A stretch of 64,000 nt of DNA from Teratosphaeria epicoccoides (GCA_021401465.1 JADDMT010000083.1:62001-126000), one strand, 5' to 3'; counted from the first letter of the stretch, positions 21,989-33,500 are shown. Program-made: numbers and translations. The notes: generated from the sequence alone by a model not told the origin.

Positions 21989-23201
21989 ATGCATTACAGT
22001 AAGCGAAATGGCGGGAGGAGAGAGGGCAAGAACGATTCGCTGACCATCGCACCTTCTCCATCCAGTCCGCTTCCTCAAGACGCCCCAGATCGAAGTCAGG
22101 CAGCAGAGCCACGTCGCCCTCAAAGCCGTCATCACCGTCACCACTGATCTCGGCGAGACCTTCTACCCAACCCCCCTCGACATCGTCGTCACCCTCCGCT
22201 CCGCCGACCCTGATGGCGACATCTACCTGCGCCGCCGCCTCACCTGGCCAGGCGCAGGCGCGAGGAGTCTGCCCGTCGCCTTCGACCTCTCGCGGCAAGA
22301 CGTGGAATGGCCAGCCTGCGTACACGTGGCGCTCAGGAACACCAGCGGCAAGGTCACGGGATTCCTACCGCCCGTCATGGACGTGTGGTCCGCCCCCGTG
22401 AACCCAGTCAAGGGTCACTTTTCGAGCGGATGGCGCGTCGAGCGACGCTTCACAAGCCTGGCTGAGCGTCAAGTCAGTCTGCTGGAAGACGCAGGAGACA
22501 GCATTGCCCGACACCTCTGGGACGGAAGCCAAGCCCTCGCCCACCACATCGACGAGACCATATCGCTTTCCATGCCTTCGAGCCCCCTGCCTTTGCTAGA
22601 GTACGTCCTCGTCTCAGCAACATATCGCCGTCTTAGCGCCATCGAACTGGGCTGTGGATGTGGCAGCGTGGGCATCAGCCTCGCACAAAGCATCCCGGAC
22701 TGCGACGTCGTCCTCACCGATCTTCCCGAAGTCACGGAATTGGTGACGGCGAACATCGAGAGGATGAACGCCGCCATATCCTCGAAAGTCCGCTTTGAGC
22801 CTCTGGACTGGGAGGCAGCCTCGTTGCCGCCCACTCTCGCGAACCGCACCAACGACCTCATCATCGTGAGCGAATGCACATACAACACCGACACCCTGCG
22901 GCCGCTCGTCACGACGCTGAAAACCCTGATGACGCGGAGTCCGAAAGCCGTCATCATCGTCTCGACCAAGACCCGCCACGACTCCGAAGCCGCCTTTTTC
23001 CAGTACATGAGGGAGGCGGGCTTCATCAAAGACGGCAGCATGCGCCTCCCTCTCCCCGGCATCCCCGGAGACGGCTACGCGGACTCGGCGAGGGATGTTG
23101 GACTGCATGTCTTCCACGGGAAGGACCATAGACTCAGTATCAGCCCCCGAAGCGGCAGTGAGGAAGAGGTGCCGAAGATAGCATCCACGAGAAGGAATTG
23201 A
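21989..23201 (+). CDS. seven-beta-strand methyltransferase (METTL21/Rrg1-like)
   Basis: A ten-base first exon (21989-21998) and a second exon (22066-23201) give 381 residues. The 67-nt intron begins GTAAGC, has a GCTGACC branch site and ends TCCAG; the start then reads MHYIRFLKTPQIEV. The N-terminal 110 residues form a beta-rich region of unknown role. The methyltransferase domain follows, with motif I ELGCGCGSVGISLAQ, acidic motif II (VVLTDLPEV) and a LIIVSECTYN motif (D/E-x-x-Y-type, here ECTY) typical of the Methyltransf_16 family of protein-lysine methyltransferases. Substrate is not predictable; family members act on elongation factors or chaperones. No secretion or membrane signal. Starting at the ATG at 22302 would lose the N-terminal region. 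Confidence 0.85.
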
Positions 23202-23561
23202 TGTCGCGGAGGGTTTTCTATTTCTTGATTTGTCACGGGGTTGATGACGTTATGACAAGCTTGACATTGCATCTGGGATCGGGCATTCACGACAGACCGG
23301 GACGCTACAGGACAGCCACAGGCATTTTTCGGGGACATATGACACGGCGTTGGCAGTCTGGAGAGAGAAATATCAACGGGCGCGCAACGACCACATGGTA
23401 ACGACACGTCCACGCGTCGCGCATATATAACCGACAGAGACGGACTGATTCGAGTCCGAGACGACAGCAATGGCGTTCAGGATTTCTCAGCCACTCTCAT
23501 GTCATCACTAAACTTCAAAGAACTGCAAGCCTTGCATCATCCTCCCCTACCTCACATCTCC
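23202..23561. other. convergent intergenic region
   Basis: This gap lies between the 3' ends of two convergent genes. It contains a TATATAA at about 23424-23430 followed by a 13-codon ORF. I see no gene that it would serve. Confidence 0.4.
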
Positions 23562-25814
23562 TCAACCCAGCCCTCTAATCCTCCCCACCCCATCCCACCC
23601 TTCCCTCTCCGCCTCCACCACGCCCTCCAAAAACTCCCTCCACCCGTCCCCCCACCCTCCACCCACCTCCCTCCACGCCTCGAAACCCGCCGCCTTCGAC
23701 CGCGCCCCCATCTCCCCCGCGTGCTCAATCACCGCCGCCAACGCCTCTGTCGCCGAACTCTGCAGCACCGTCCATTCCTCGCATGATGCGTCCGGCGTCC
23801 GCGCCGCGAGGGACGCCGTCAGCGCCACAAGGTTGCGGAGGACGTCGGCGTAGAGGAAGTGCGTTTTGATGTCCAAGGAGAGCCCCGTGGTGCGGGGGGC
23901 GGGGACGCCCAGGTTCGAGATGGCGCGGGCGGCGGCGTGGATCGCGGGGGTGCGGAGGTTCTGGGAGGTGTCTGCGGTGGTGGGAGTGGTGGTGGTGATG
24001 AGTCTCAGCGACGCGAGGGAGAGGTGCGCGGCGCGATGGTCTGGGCCCTGATGCGGCGCCGCGGAGGGCGGGAGGGAAGCCTCCAGCTTCTCGACCAGCG
24101 CGGCGAGCGGGACCGTGGCGCACTGACCCTCCGTCGCCACACTCCAGACCGAGTCCGCCGCCAACGCGGCCAACACGTACGCGTCGCCGCCCGCGTCCGC
24201 GCCACACAGCGCCCGCTCCACACCGACGCCGTAATCCCACGCCGCGCGGAAATCCCTCGTGTCCTCGAACCCGATCCAGTTCTCCAGCACCAGGGGTCCC
24301 AGCTGCGCCAGCGCTTCCTCGAGATCCCCACCCGCGTCCCGTCGCTCCATCAGCCGCGCGATGCGCCGCGCCTCCAACACCAGGATGCGCCTCGTCAAAC
24401 TCATGCGCAACGTGTCCCTCAATGCCTGCAAGTCGAACAACATCCCTGTCTGCCCGTGCCCCAGCACCCCGGCCTCACAGTCCGCAAGCCGCTCTTCACA
24501 CCGCGCGTACATCTCCAGCGCGCTCCTCACCCGCTTGCCCGGATCCCAGCTCTCCGACCGGGTCAGCAGCGTGGCGTGAGGATGCGTGTACGCGAGGTTC
24601 GTGAACAGCGCGTGTCCGATCGTGTCGTGCTGGATCTCCTTTACTCGCAGGCTCTCGAAGTGACGGATGGCGAGGCTGCCGAGGCCGAGGCGCATGTAGA
24701 GGTAGACGAGGATGAGGCGGGCTTCATGGACGTGCGGGTCGTGGGTGAGGAGGGTGGTGGCGAGGTAGGCGGAGTGGAGGAGGTGGGTCGCGGTGTGTGT
24801 GTGGGTCCAGAGGTGCACGAGGGCGGAGATGGCGAGGAAGCTGCACTCGGCGGGGAGGCGGCGGACGTTGGCGAGGGTCAGGGAGGTCTTGAAGAGGCGG
24901 ATGCTGGTTTCGGCGAAGCTGTGGATTGTGCTGGACGGAGCGGCGCTGTCGAGTAGCTGTTTGAAGGTGTGTTTGAGGGTGGCGACCTCAGCTCCCAACC
25001 ACTCGATCGGCGCAACCTCACTCGCGTCAGGAACTACCGGCGCAGCTTCCTGCCTACCACTCACCACCACGATCCCCTCCCTCCCATCCCTCGTTCCCGC
25101 CTCCCACCCCCTACACACCTCAAAAACCTCCCGACTTTCCCCCCCTCCCCTCTGCGCGACCCACCCCTCCAGATCCCCCCTCGCCCCCACCCTCGCAAAA
25201 ACCTGCCCGACAACCCTCAAATCCAAATCCCGCCCCTCCCCATCATCCACCCATCCCTCCTTCACCACCCTCCTCGCCAACCCCACCGCAATCCTCCCCA
25301 TCATCTCCCCCTCCGCACCCCTCGCCAACATCCCCGTGACCGCCACATGCGCCAGATAAACCGCGCGATCCCTCGGCCTCACCGCTTTGAACTGAATCAG
25401 CGTCTCCTGCATATCCCTGATCCTCGAGTCCAGCACCGCGCGCTCCCAGCGCACACTCAGAAGCTCGAGTTTGGCGCGGGGCGCGGTGAGGGCGCGGAGG
25501 GCATTGGACCAGAGCTTGGAGATGTGCGGGCCCAAGGTGGCGGGGAGAGGGTGGGTGTGCCGGTGGGAGTCGAGGACGGCTTGCTCGATGTGGCAGATGG
25601 TGGCGAGGTCCGTGATGGGGAGGTCGCAGAGTCGTTCTTGGAGGGCGCTTGTTTCAGTGCTACTGTGGGATGGGGTCTGGACCAGCAGTTGTAGTTTCGT
25701 GGTCAAGAGCTGGACGTCATCCGGCGACCGTTGCAACAGCTCATCGCAGCGCTTGATGCCTTCCTCGTAGTCGCCCGTCCTGTCGTATTCTTCGAAAGTC
25801 GGGAAGCGGGCCAT
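23562..25814 (-). CDS. MDM20: NatB N-terminal acetyltransferase auxiliary subunit Mdm20/NAA25
   Basis: One uninterrupted 750-codon frame encodes a helical-repeat protein of the NatB_MDM20 family. The N-terminus shows TPR-like helices (YEEGIKRCDELLQRSPDDV). The family signature is in the middle: ARLILVYLYMRLGLGSLAI followed by LRVKEIQHDTIGHALF. It is the non-catalytic, ribosome-binding subunit of NatB, which acetylates nascent proteins starting Met-Asp/Glu/Asn/Gln; the catalytic Nat3/NAA20 is not in the window. Fungal Mdm20 is also needed for actin cables and mitochondrial inheritance. The sequence between residues 150 and 260 is unusually rich in Gly/Arg and the coding DNA becomes very GC-rich and strand-asymmetric there, which accounts for the many antisense ORFs. 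Confidence 0.88.
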   Translation of the reverse strand: MARFPTFEEYDRTGDYEEGIKRCDELLQRSPDDVQLLTTKLQLLVQTPSHSSTETSALQERLCDLPITDLATICHIEQAVLDSHRHTHPLPATLGPHISKLWSNALRALTAPRAKLELLSVRWERAVLDSRIRDMQETLIQFKAVRPRDRAVYLAHVAVTGMLARGAEGEMMGRIAVGLARRVVKEGWVDDGEGRDLDLRVVGQVFARVGARGDLEGWVAQRGGGESREVFEVCRGWEAGTRDGREGIVVVSGRQEAAPVVPDASEVAPIEWLGAEVATLKHTFKQLLDSAAPSSTIHSFAETSIRLFKTSLTLANVRRLPAECSFLAISALVHLWTHTHTATHLLHSAYLATTLLTHDPHVHEARLILVYLYMRLGLGSLAIRHFESLRVKEIQHDTIGHALFTNLAYTHPHATLLTRSESWDPGKRVRSALEMYARCEERLADCEAGVLGHGQTGMLFDLQALRDTLRMSLTRRILVLEARRIARLMERRDAGGDLEEALAQLGPLVLENWIGFEDTRDFRAAWDYGVGVERALCGADAGGDAYVLAALAADSVWSVATEGQCATVPLAALVEKLEASLPPSAAPHQGPDHRAAHLSLASLRLITTTTPTTADTSQNLRTPAIHAAARAISNLGVPAPRTTGLSLDIKTHFLYADVLRNLVALTASLAARTPDASCEEWTVLQSSATEALAAVIEHAGEMGARSKAAGFEAWREVGGGWGDGWREFLEGVVEAEREGWDGVGRIRGLG

Positions 25815-26193
25815 GGTCGATGTTTCTGCCGTTGTTGCCTATGTGGGGAGTGTTCATCTTTCAGGAAGTATTGTCCATGTGAGCAGTGCTCCAGCGACTG
25901 AGCGAGGAGTTGCTTGGTGTTGTCCCTGCAAATGGCCGTTGAGGATCACAAACGTCCACTTGATTTTGACGATCTTAAAAAGCAATACACACGAGGTCCA
26001 TGTCTAGTGCGCGGCAAGTGCTGCGGACAAAATTCGGCCGATTACCGGCTTAGCGCGAACCATCCAAACACCCCCTTCAAGAGCAAGGGACGAAGAAGTA
26101 ATTATGAGCAGAGAGCATTTCATCGCGAGCTACATACGTCTCGCAACGCCATCGAAATCCCGCTCAGTCACAGCCTACTGCAGCCGACCACCC
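25815..26193. other. intergenic, promoter of MDM20
   Basis: 379 bp between the MDM20 start and the 3' end of the aminopeptidase; no gene recognised. Confidence 0.45.
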
Positions 26194-29100
26194 CTAAAGA
26201 TACTTGTTCTCCTTCAACCACCCCTCAACATCCCCTCTGTCCCTCCTCAACCACCCAATCTTCGCCCTCACAGAATCCTTACTCTGCGCCAAATTCCGCG
26301 AAAATCCCTTATCCCCAACCTTGTTGAAGAACGCCTCAACCTCCTTGACCTGCTCCTCCTTCGTGAAGCTACTAGTCGCCATACCAACCACAGAACCCAG
26401 CATCGACAAACTCGGTGGCAGCTTCTTCTTCAACGTATGCCAGTTCTCCTTCAGCCACACCCAGAGCGCCTCGATGCCTTCTTGATGCGAGCGCAGACCC
26501 GCGAGTGGGATGTAGATGTCCTGGTCTTTGACCTCCTTGCTCAGCGCGTAAGCGAGCGTGCGCTTGATGAGCTCAGGCTGCTTGGCGCGACCGAGCGAGC
26601 GGAGGGCAGTGTTGCGTTCGTCGGCGTTCGGGTTGGTCTCATACTCCTTGACAAGGGCGTCGTATTCCTTCTCGCCGCCATATTGCAGCACGGTAGAGTA
26701 CACGCCACCTCGAAGGTTCGAGTGGATAGCGGAGCGGTCGCCCTGCACAAACTTCTCGAACATGTCAAATGCCGCCTGCTTCGTCTTCTCATCGCCAGTC
26801 GACGCGGCGCTGAAGAAGAGCAGAGACTTGAACTGCTGTTCGATGTGCCCGTCCGTGTCCTTGAATGTCCAGCCGAGCTCATGTGCCTTTTTGCTGACAA
26901 GGTCACGCTGGAATGCTTTGAGGCCATCGCGTACCTTTTCATCCTCGAAGATCCATGCTGCGCGGACAGCGCCCACACGAGCATTGATTTCGTCCCATAC
27001 CACGTACTCTGGCTCGCTGTCGAATCCACGAATGAGAGAGAGCAATCCCGAAGTCTTCTGGTAGCCGGCAGCCGTCAAGGCACCAGCATCCGCAATCATG
27101 CCGGCGCGGTCCTCGACACTCAGCAAACCGTGCTTGGCATTCTGCCCGAGCTTTTGAAGGCGCTCAGGTGGATACGCGGTGCGGTAGATGCCGGAATGGT
27201 CTGCATTGAGCTTGTAGAAGTCAAGATCCGGAAGCTTGAAAGTGCCTTGACGCTCGTTCAACGTCAAAGCCTCGTCGACACCCTTCTTCGTCTTCAAACC
27301 AAGGAACACTGGGAACAGGACCTTGTCTTCCTCTGGCTTGACGTCCGCTGTTCGCAGGAAGCGGTTTTGCCGGACAGTAATGGCAGTGTTTGCGGCATCT
27401 TCCTGTACGCTGAGCACTGGATACCCGACATTCTTGGTCCAAATGTCAGCGATGCGCTCGACGTCCTTACCGCTCGCGTCGCTCAAGGCTGCCCACAAGT
27501 CGCCTGTCTCTGTGTTGCCGTATGCGTGCTTCTTCAAGTATCTCCGGATACCCTCCATAAACACATCCTCACCCAAATGCTTCGACACCATGCGGATGAC
27601 GCACGAGCCTTTCTCGTATGAGATTGCGTCGAAGATCTGGTTGATTTCATCTGCGCGCTTGACAGGCACTTCGATCGGGTGAGAGCTGCGCAAACCGTCG
27701 AGGCCCAAAGCAGACTGCAAGCTGTCCGTGACATAACCTTGCCACACCTTCCACTCGGGGAAAAAATGGTTGCAGCTGTACCAAGACATCCATGTCGCGA
27801 AGCCTTCATTCAGCCACAGCCCGTCCCAGAAATCCATCGTCACGAGGTTACCGAACCACTGGTGAGCCAGTTCGTGCTGCACGACCTCGGCCACTCGCAG
27901 CTTGGTGTTGGCGCTCGCCTTCTTCTCGTCTAAAAGCAAGTCCACAACTCGGTAAGTCACCAACCCCCAGTTCTCCATGGCACCCGCAGAAAAGTCAGGA
28001 ATCGCGACCATGTCCATCTTTGGCAGAGGAAAGGCGATGCCGAACTCCTTCTCGTAGAATGCCAACGTCTTTGCCGCCAGCTCGGCCGAGAACTTGCACT
28101 GCTCAATGTTCTTGTCCGGCGTCGCATACACACGAACCGGTAACCTGAACGCATTCGTCTCGTAATGCTGAAGCTCACCGACAATGAAGGCCAGAAGATA
28201 GGTGGACATGACGGGGCTCTGGTTGAACGTCACGGCCTTCCGCTTCGTCCCCGCCATAGCAGACTCCACATCCCTCTCGCTGGCCACATCCATATTGCTC
28301 AAGCAGGTCAAATGATGATCTGCGATCAACGTGACGGTGAACGTGGCCTTCAAGGCCGGCTCGTCGAAAGCAGGGAATGCTCTCCGCGCATCGGTTGGCT
28401 CGAACTGGGTCGTCGCCATCCACTTCTCATTGCCCTTTTCATCCTTGTACGACGACCGATAGAACCCGGCCATGTTGTCGTTCAAAGTGCCGGTGAACCT
28501 GAGGAACAACGTGGCCTTCGATCCAGCCGGGATGGTCTGGTCGAAGCTGACCGTGGTCGTTTGGGTGTCATCATCATACCACAACGTTGGCGAGGAGGAA
28601 ATCAGCGTCGATCCTGATGACACCTTCGTCTCGAGGAGGTCGAGTGCGGAGGTGTTGAGTGATATCGCCTTGGTATCCTCGACCACGTCCAGCTCTATGC
28701 TCACGGCGCCTTCATACTTGAACGTCTCGAAGTTTGGCTCCAGGGTCAAGTCGTAGTGGACGGGCTTGACGTTCTTCGGCAGCACTTCGCGGCCTTTGCT
28801 GATATCCAAGCTCGCCCCCGCGGCTTCCGCCTCCCGAAGTCCTCTGCACATGGCTGTCCGTCGATGCGAGCAATATCGCTTGGGTGCTGCCGGCGATGCT
28901 CTGCTGACGCGACTTACTTGCGGGCGTCTGGGTATAGATTGCGACAGAGTGTCTTGGCAGTCGGTGGATATTTGGCGATGCACGAACGCCGATGTGCCTG
29001 CCGTCCTCCCCCAGACCTGAATGGAGCGGCGGGTCAAAGTGTCGATAGGGAGGTGCAGGGTGGTGGGGATTTTGCTGCTGCTGCTGCTGGTGGTGGTGCT

Positions 29101-29214
29101 GCCTAGCTTCGTAGTGCGCAGAGAGCGACTAGTTTGCACAGCAGATGCCAAGGCAGATCGCATTGATGCAGCAAACACAAGAAAACCACCCAGCTCGTCC
29201 CGTACACCTGACAC
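26194..29214 (-). CDS. M1-family zinc aminopeptidase (Aap1/Ape2, puromycin-sensitive type)
   Basis: This 1006-residue frame is a gluzincin aminopeptidase that removes N-terminal residues from peptides. It has the exopeptidase motif GAMENWG, the zinc site His447-Glu448-x-x-His451 (HELAHQWFGN) with third ligand Glu470 (WLNEGFA), and an ERAP1-type C-terminal helical domain. The catalytic core begins at VLPKNVKPVHYDLTL near residue 143. The preceding ~140 residues are rich in Ser, Arg and Thr. Met18 (29163) begins an Arg/Ser-rich, acid-free segment like a mitochondrial presequence, and Met122 (28851) would give the usual cytosolic form. Two products with different locations are therefore plausible. 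A long CACATA repeat lies about 120 bp upstream of the first ATG. Confidence 0.92.
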   Translation of the reverse strand: MSGVRDELGGFLVFAASMRSALASAVQTSRSLRTTKLGSTTTSSSSSKIPTTLHLPIDTLTRRSIQVWGRTAGTSAFVHRQISTDCQDTLSQSIPRRPQVSRVSRASPAAPKRYCSHRRTAMCRGLREAEAAGASLDISKGREVLPKNVKPVHYDLTLEPNFETFKYEGAVSIELDVVEDTKAISLNTSALDLLETKVSSGSTLISSSPTLWYDDDTQTTTVSFDQTIPAGSKATLFLRFTGTLNDNMAGFYRSSYKDEKGNEKWMATTQFEPTDARRAFPAFDEPALKATFTVTLIADHHLTCLSNMDVASERDVESAMAGTKRKAVTFNQSPVMSTYLLAFIVGELQHYETNAFRLPVRVYATPDKNIEQCKFSAELAAKTLAFYEKEFGIAFPLPKMDMVAIPDFSAGAMENWGLVTYRVVDLLLDEKKASANTKLRVAEVVQHELAHQWFGNLVTMDFWDGLWLNEGFATWMSWYSCNHFFPEWKVWQGYVTDSLQSALGLDGLRSSHPIEVPVKRADEINQIFDAISYEKGSCVIRMVSKHLGEDVFMEGIRRYLKKHAYGNTETGDLWAALSDASGKDVERIADIWTKNVGYPVLSVQEDAANTAITVRQNRFLRTADVKPEEDKVLFPVFLGLKTKKGVDEALTLNERQGTFKLPDLDFYKLNADHSGIYRTAYPPERLQKLGQNAKHGLLSVEDRAGMIADAGALTAAGYQKTSGLLSLIRGFDSEPEYVVWDEINARVGAVRAAWIFEDEKVRDGLKAFQRDLVSKKAHELGWTFKDTDGHIEQQFKSLLFFSAASTGDEKTKQAAFDMFEKFVQGDRSAIHSNLRGGVYSTVLQYGGEKEYDALVKEYETNPNADERNTALRSLGRAKQPELIKRTLAYALSKEVKDQDIYIPLAGLRSHQEGIEALWVWLKENWHTLKKKLPPSLSMLGSVVGMATSSFTKEEQVKEVEAFFNKVGDKGFSRNLAQSKDSVRAKIGWLRRDRGDVEGWLKENKYL

Positions 29215-29332
29215 CTGATTGACACAGCCCGACGAGCAAGTTATCCGAGCAAGCCAGCTTTATGAATCATGCATGAATCGAGAGTCGAGACCCGGCGGGA
29301 GTTCGGCGAAGAGCCCACACAAGGCCGCGCGA

Positions 29333-29743
29333 TACACATACACACATAAATACATACACACATACATACGTACATACACATACATACACATACACACACA
29401 TACACACACATACACACACATACACACACATACACACACATACACACACATACACACACATACACACACATACAGACACACATACACACATACATACATA
29501 CATACACACACACATATACACACACATATACACACACATACACACATACACACATACACACATACACACATGCACACATATACACATACACACACACATA
29601 CACACATACACACATGCACACATATACACATACACACACACATACACACATACACACATGCACACATACACACATACACACACACATACACACATACACA
29701 CATACACACATACACACATACACACATACACACATACACACAC
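29333..29743. repeat. compound CACA/CATA microsatellite, about 410 bp
   Basis: Almost the whole stretch is built from alternating CACA and CATA units (dominant hexamer/octamer forms CACATA and CACACATA), with rare CATG and CAGA variants and short CATACATA runs. None of the units makes a stop codon on either strand, so long spurious His/Thr/Tyr and Cys/Val/Met ORFs run through it. It sits between the aminopeptidase promoter and the next genes. Confidence 0.95.
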
Positions 29744-30214
29744 CAAGCAAGTCAGTCCTCGCAGGCAACATCACCACCTCCATGGGTTGCCCGGTAGTTT
29801 CCGGCGGAAGCGCCACTCCTTGCCAGATCATCTCTCCCCACGTTGTTTGAGGTGCTCACGATGTCCGAATCTGAATGAGCGGCCATAGTTTCGGTGGGAC
29901 AAGCGGAAGAGTGGCCGCCGTGGATCAACACGGAAAAACAAAGGCCGAGGGCGGCAGGTGCGACGCACTTCAGTGCCGCGGTGTGTGCAGTGCTGGCATG
30001 GAAGAAATTGAGGCGGGAGAAACAGCCCAGCCTGCCTGATAGTGCTGCTGGCTGACAGTGTCATGTTCATTACCCATTACGCATTAGCCCTATCGCAAGA
30101 TCGATGGTTCGCTCCTCACGAGAGCCGACTGCATCATCTGCTCGTCCGATCCGTCATCCGAAGCTCGAACCTCCCCTTCCGTCCTTCCCATCATCCCCCA
30201 TCACTGGCACCCTC

Positions 30215-30529
30215 ATGTTGCATCCGAGCAGGCGCAGTGTTAGCTCTGCGCCGCCTCAAAATCATCCTCTCCATCGACAGGATCCCCATCGCCACGGCTC
30301 GGCAACTGTCCTGAATCCCTGGAACGGCAAGTTGGGGACTTTTCTCGCCCGCCTTCGCCGGAAGCTGGAGCAGATCCTCGGACCGGCCGACCAACCCATC
30401 AAGGCTCAGACTGTCAAAGTATCGGCTGTCGAGCCGGCGGAGTCGAGCTCGAGCCCGGTCTCCAAGCTCGATCGATCGCTCCCGGACGTGGCGCGACCCT
30501 TGGCGGGCTCTCCTAACAGGTCTCGATGA
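30215..30529 (+). CDS. possible small protein of unknown function
   Basis: A 104-codon frame from the ATG at 30215 (an in-frame ATG at 30104 would extend it). The second half shows a clear preference for C or G at third positions (for example LGTFLARLRRKLEQILGPAD), as in the real genes around it. The first half is His/Pro/Ser/Arg-rich. No domain, signal peptide or membrane segment is visible. It ends 58 bp before the convergent ArfGAP stop. It could equally be a 3' UTR or chance frame. Confidence 0.35.
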   Translation: MLHPSRRSVSSAPPQNHPLHRQDPHRHGSATVLNPWNGKLGTFLARLRRKLEQILGPADQPIKAQTVKVSAVEPAESSSSPVSKLDRSLPDVARPLAGSPNRSR

Positions 30530-30587
30530 TCATGTCAGCACAAACTCGCCCATCATTGTTGGTGTCTTCTGTGGGGATGGTGCATGA

Positions 30588-33500
30588 TCACTTCTTCACA
30601 AAGCTTTCCAACGCATCTACCCCCAGGCTCGGCCGGGAGAGCCTGCCGCCGCTGTTACGCTTGAGCAAGCGCTCGCGTTCCTTGGCACGTTCGTTGGGCG
30701 AAGTGCTACTGTTCGGCACGAATGTCGGCAAAGCAGATAGAGCGTCACCGTTCGTGTCCTTTGGCCCAGCCTGCTGCGTTTTCCCAAGACGTTGCTCATT
30801 CTTGAAATCGAGATATATCTGCGCGGCCTGCGACAACGGTATAGGTGCCTTCTCGGTGGGCATTTCTGCACCATTCTGGAGCAGAAGCTCTGCCACCGCA
30901 AACGGTGTCCGGACAGGACTGGTAGGCCGTGGTGAGCCGCCGTTTGTCTGCAGTGTTGATGCAGACCCTGACCGTGAATGCAACAAGCTGCTGGTACCAC
31001 TAGGCGGGGCTGGATCTGCGGCCGCCAAAGCTAGAAAGACAGCATGCGTTGACCTCGACCGGTCGTGAGCGTTGGGATTGGCCCGCAAAGCCAATGCGTG
31101 CATGACATTCTGTATGTCGTTCTTCTTAATGCTCGTCAACAGATGGTCGTCTGGCAATTGTGCGCCTTGCGTGGCCTGCACGTACGTCCGGTCGCTGTAT
31201 TTGGCCGTGATGAAATGAAGCCGCTGTTCGCGTGTGGAGTGCGGCGAGGGTTTAAGAAAACGGTCGAGTTTAGCCTCCCAGATCATGTTGCTTACACGGT
31301 TGCCGATGAGCAACAGGATCTCAATGATATCAGGAGTGAAGGCCTGTGTATCCAAAGTGAGGGACCGCACTTTCGAGATATGCGTGCCGAGAGATCGATG
31401 GATGCCGCTGCACTCGATGCACAGTAACACTCCCAAGTTGATCGAGCACCAGTCTACCTTGCTGTCGGAGCCGCAGTCCGCGCAAAACTTGTTACCTTCG
31501 TCCGCATTCCGAATGCGTTGTAGCAACGCAGCTGCGGCCGGGTCGGTCTCAATACGCACATTTGGTGGCCTATCACCCGTAGTCGCATGACGTCCTACAG
31601 CTTTTGCCGCCTCACTCCTGTTAGGGTTGGAGACCTGTCGATGTCCCGAAAATGAGGAGCTCTTGCCGGTCAGAACAGCAGCGATGTCCTTCCGGGTCGA
31701 GTGGCCGTGTGATGGCGGCGCTGGAGCCGAAGCTGGTAGACCCTTAGTCTCAAATGCGCTCTGCAGCGCATTGTTGATGGCTCCAATCCAAGACTTCATG
31801 TCGTCTTCGGAAGGAGCTTGGTACACCCTAGTGAAGTTCGGAGTAATGACTTCAAAGGCAAACCGCCGATCCGAACTTCTGGCCTCCCTCACGGATGCCA
31901 TGCGCAAGTCGATCGGCTCCATATGTAGCTCCAGCCGCTCCTTCCAGTTGACGTATTCCGACAGCTTTCCTTGGTCTAGCACGATCCAGTATTTGTGCCA
32001 GCCCTGCTTGACTACACCCTTGGGATCCATGTGATTGCCTGGTCTGCTCAATGCCCAAAGCAGGCCTTCTTTCCTCTGAAGACCACCATTGCTCACACCG
32101 CTGTTACCTTCATCCAGATCTCGAATACCCTTGAATTTGCTGTTGGGACTTGTACCAAAGTGCTGGGCCGAGACACCAGCCATGGCCGAAACACTCCCGG
32201 TGGGCGCTCGTACTGCAAGACCGTGCTGCGTTGGCGGCGATTGTGACATGCCAGCGGCCACGCTCATTGATCGACCAGTCGGCTGGTCGGCTGGTCGACC
32301 ATTATTTTGCGATCCAGAATGCGTCAGACCACCAGGGACGACGTTGCCATCTTCACTGATGACCTTCGGAGCCTTCTCTAGCATCCGTCGTTTCTCCTCC
32401 CGTTCAAATCTCTGCAACTGGAAGTCTTGATCGGCCGCCTTGACTTCTGCGACGAGTGCACCCAACTGTGGCATCATTTCCTCCACCCTTTTTGCAGTCG
32501 ACAGATATCCTCGTGCTTGGGCATCGGCATATCTCGTGAGATGAGACAGCACCTCCTGGTCTTTTCGGCCGCCGTGCAAGTCGTGCATGAAGCTCGAATA
32601 ATCGAAGCGCTTGAGCTCGAATGTCCGGCGTTTGGCCTGGTACTTCTCATCGCTTTGCTTCTGCTTCTTCTCCTTGACCGACTCGCTACGTTGGCCAAGA
32701 TACTTACCCACATATGAATAGTATTCCTTGCTTTCCTCGTCGAATTCACGCTTCTTCAAGTCGGCTTGCTTGATCTCTAATTGGTACAATCTGCTGATGG
32801 GATCGATGATGAGTCTTCGAAGATTCACATTATTTTGCTGCTCATAACTCAATATTTCCTTGGCAGTCTTCTCAAAGTAATGGTCCAAGGCTGGCTGGAC
32901 AGCATTGGCGTTGGAGTTCGACGCATCTCGAAGCGCCTCCATGAAGTCGGAGACAGCTTGATTGGTCGTATGTTGTGCGGCCTCTGCAGCTTCGGCAGTG
33001 CGCAAGACCTTTTTCATCCGCAGTCGCATGTTGCCAGTCTTCTGTTCCAACGATCGCATTGTGGCCCGGAAGACCGGTCCGTCCTCATTGACAGCCAGAT
33101 CTTCTCCAGGCTTACATGTCGCAACATCAACTTTCACAGCGCTTGGTGCCATCGCGCTTTCGGTCGCCGTGGAGTTGACGGTGAGGCTCGGCGCCAAGAT
33201 GGCCTTGGTTCCATCTTCCGGGATGGCCTCGAAGATGGGCGACTGTGGCTCCTTGTAGTCCTTGTAGCTGCCTTCACCCTCGGAATCGCTGACATTGCTG
33301 ACTCGTGACTCAATGGATTGCGTTGAAGGCACTCTAAGCCTCGGCGGAATGTTCAGATCCATTCTAGGAGAGTTTGGCGCCAGAAAGCGCTGCGTGTTCT
33401 GCACCCAAAACGTAAAGCTTGCCAGCTGATTCAACTTGTGCGCCCTCTGATCATACTCGACTAAGCTGCATGTGTTCCGCCAACCACCACCTTTGTCCTC

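Noticed and set aside
23424..23430. TATATAA as a promoter
   Set aside because: It lies between two convergent gene ends and leads only to a 13-codon ORF.
23859..24956. 365-codon Gly/Arg/Glu-rich plus-strand ORF
   Set aside because: Antisense to MDM20 in a GC-rich, strand-asymmetric stretch; low complexity and no domain.
26104..27621. 505-codon plus-strand ORF
   Set aside because: Antisense shadow of the M1 aminopeptidase, whose catalytic motifs are unambiguous on the other strand.
29219..29831. Long ORFs rich in His/Thr/Tyr (plus) or Cys/Val/Met (minus)
   Set aside because: They are translations of the CACATA microsatellite, which has no stop codons in most frames; no real protein is indicated.
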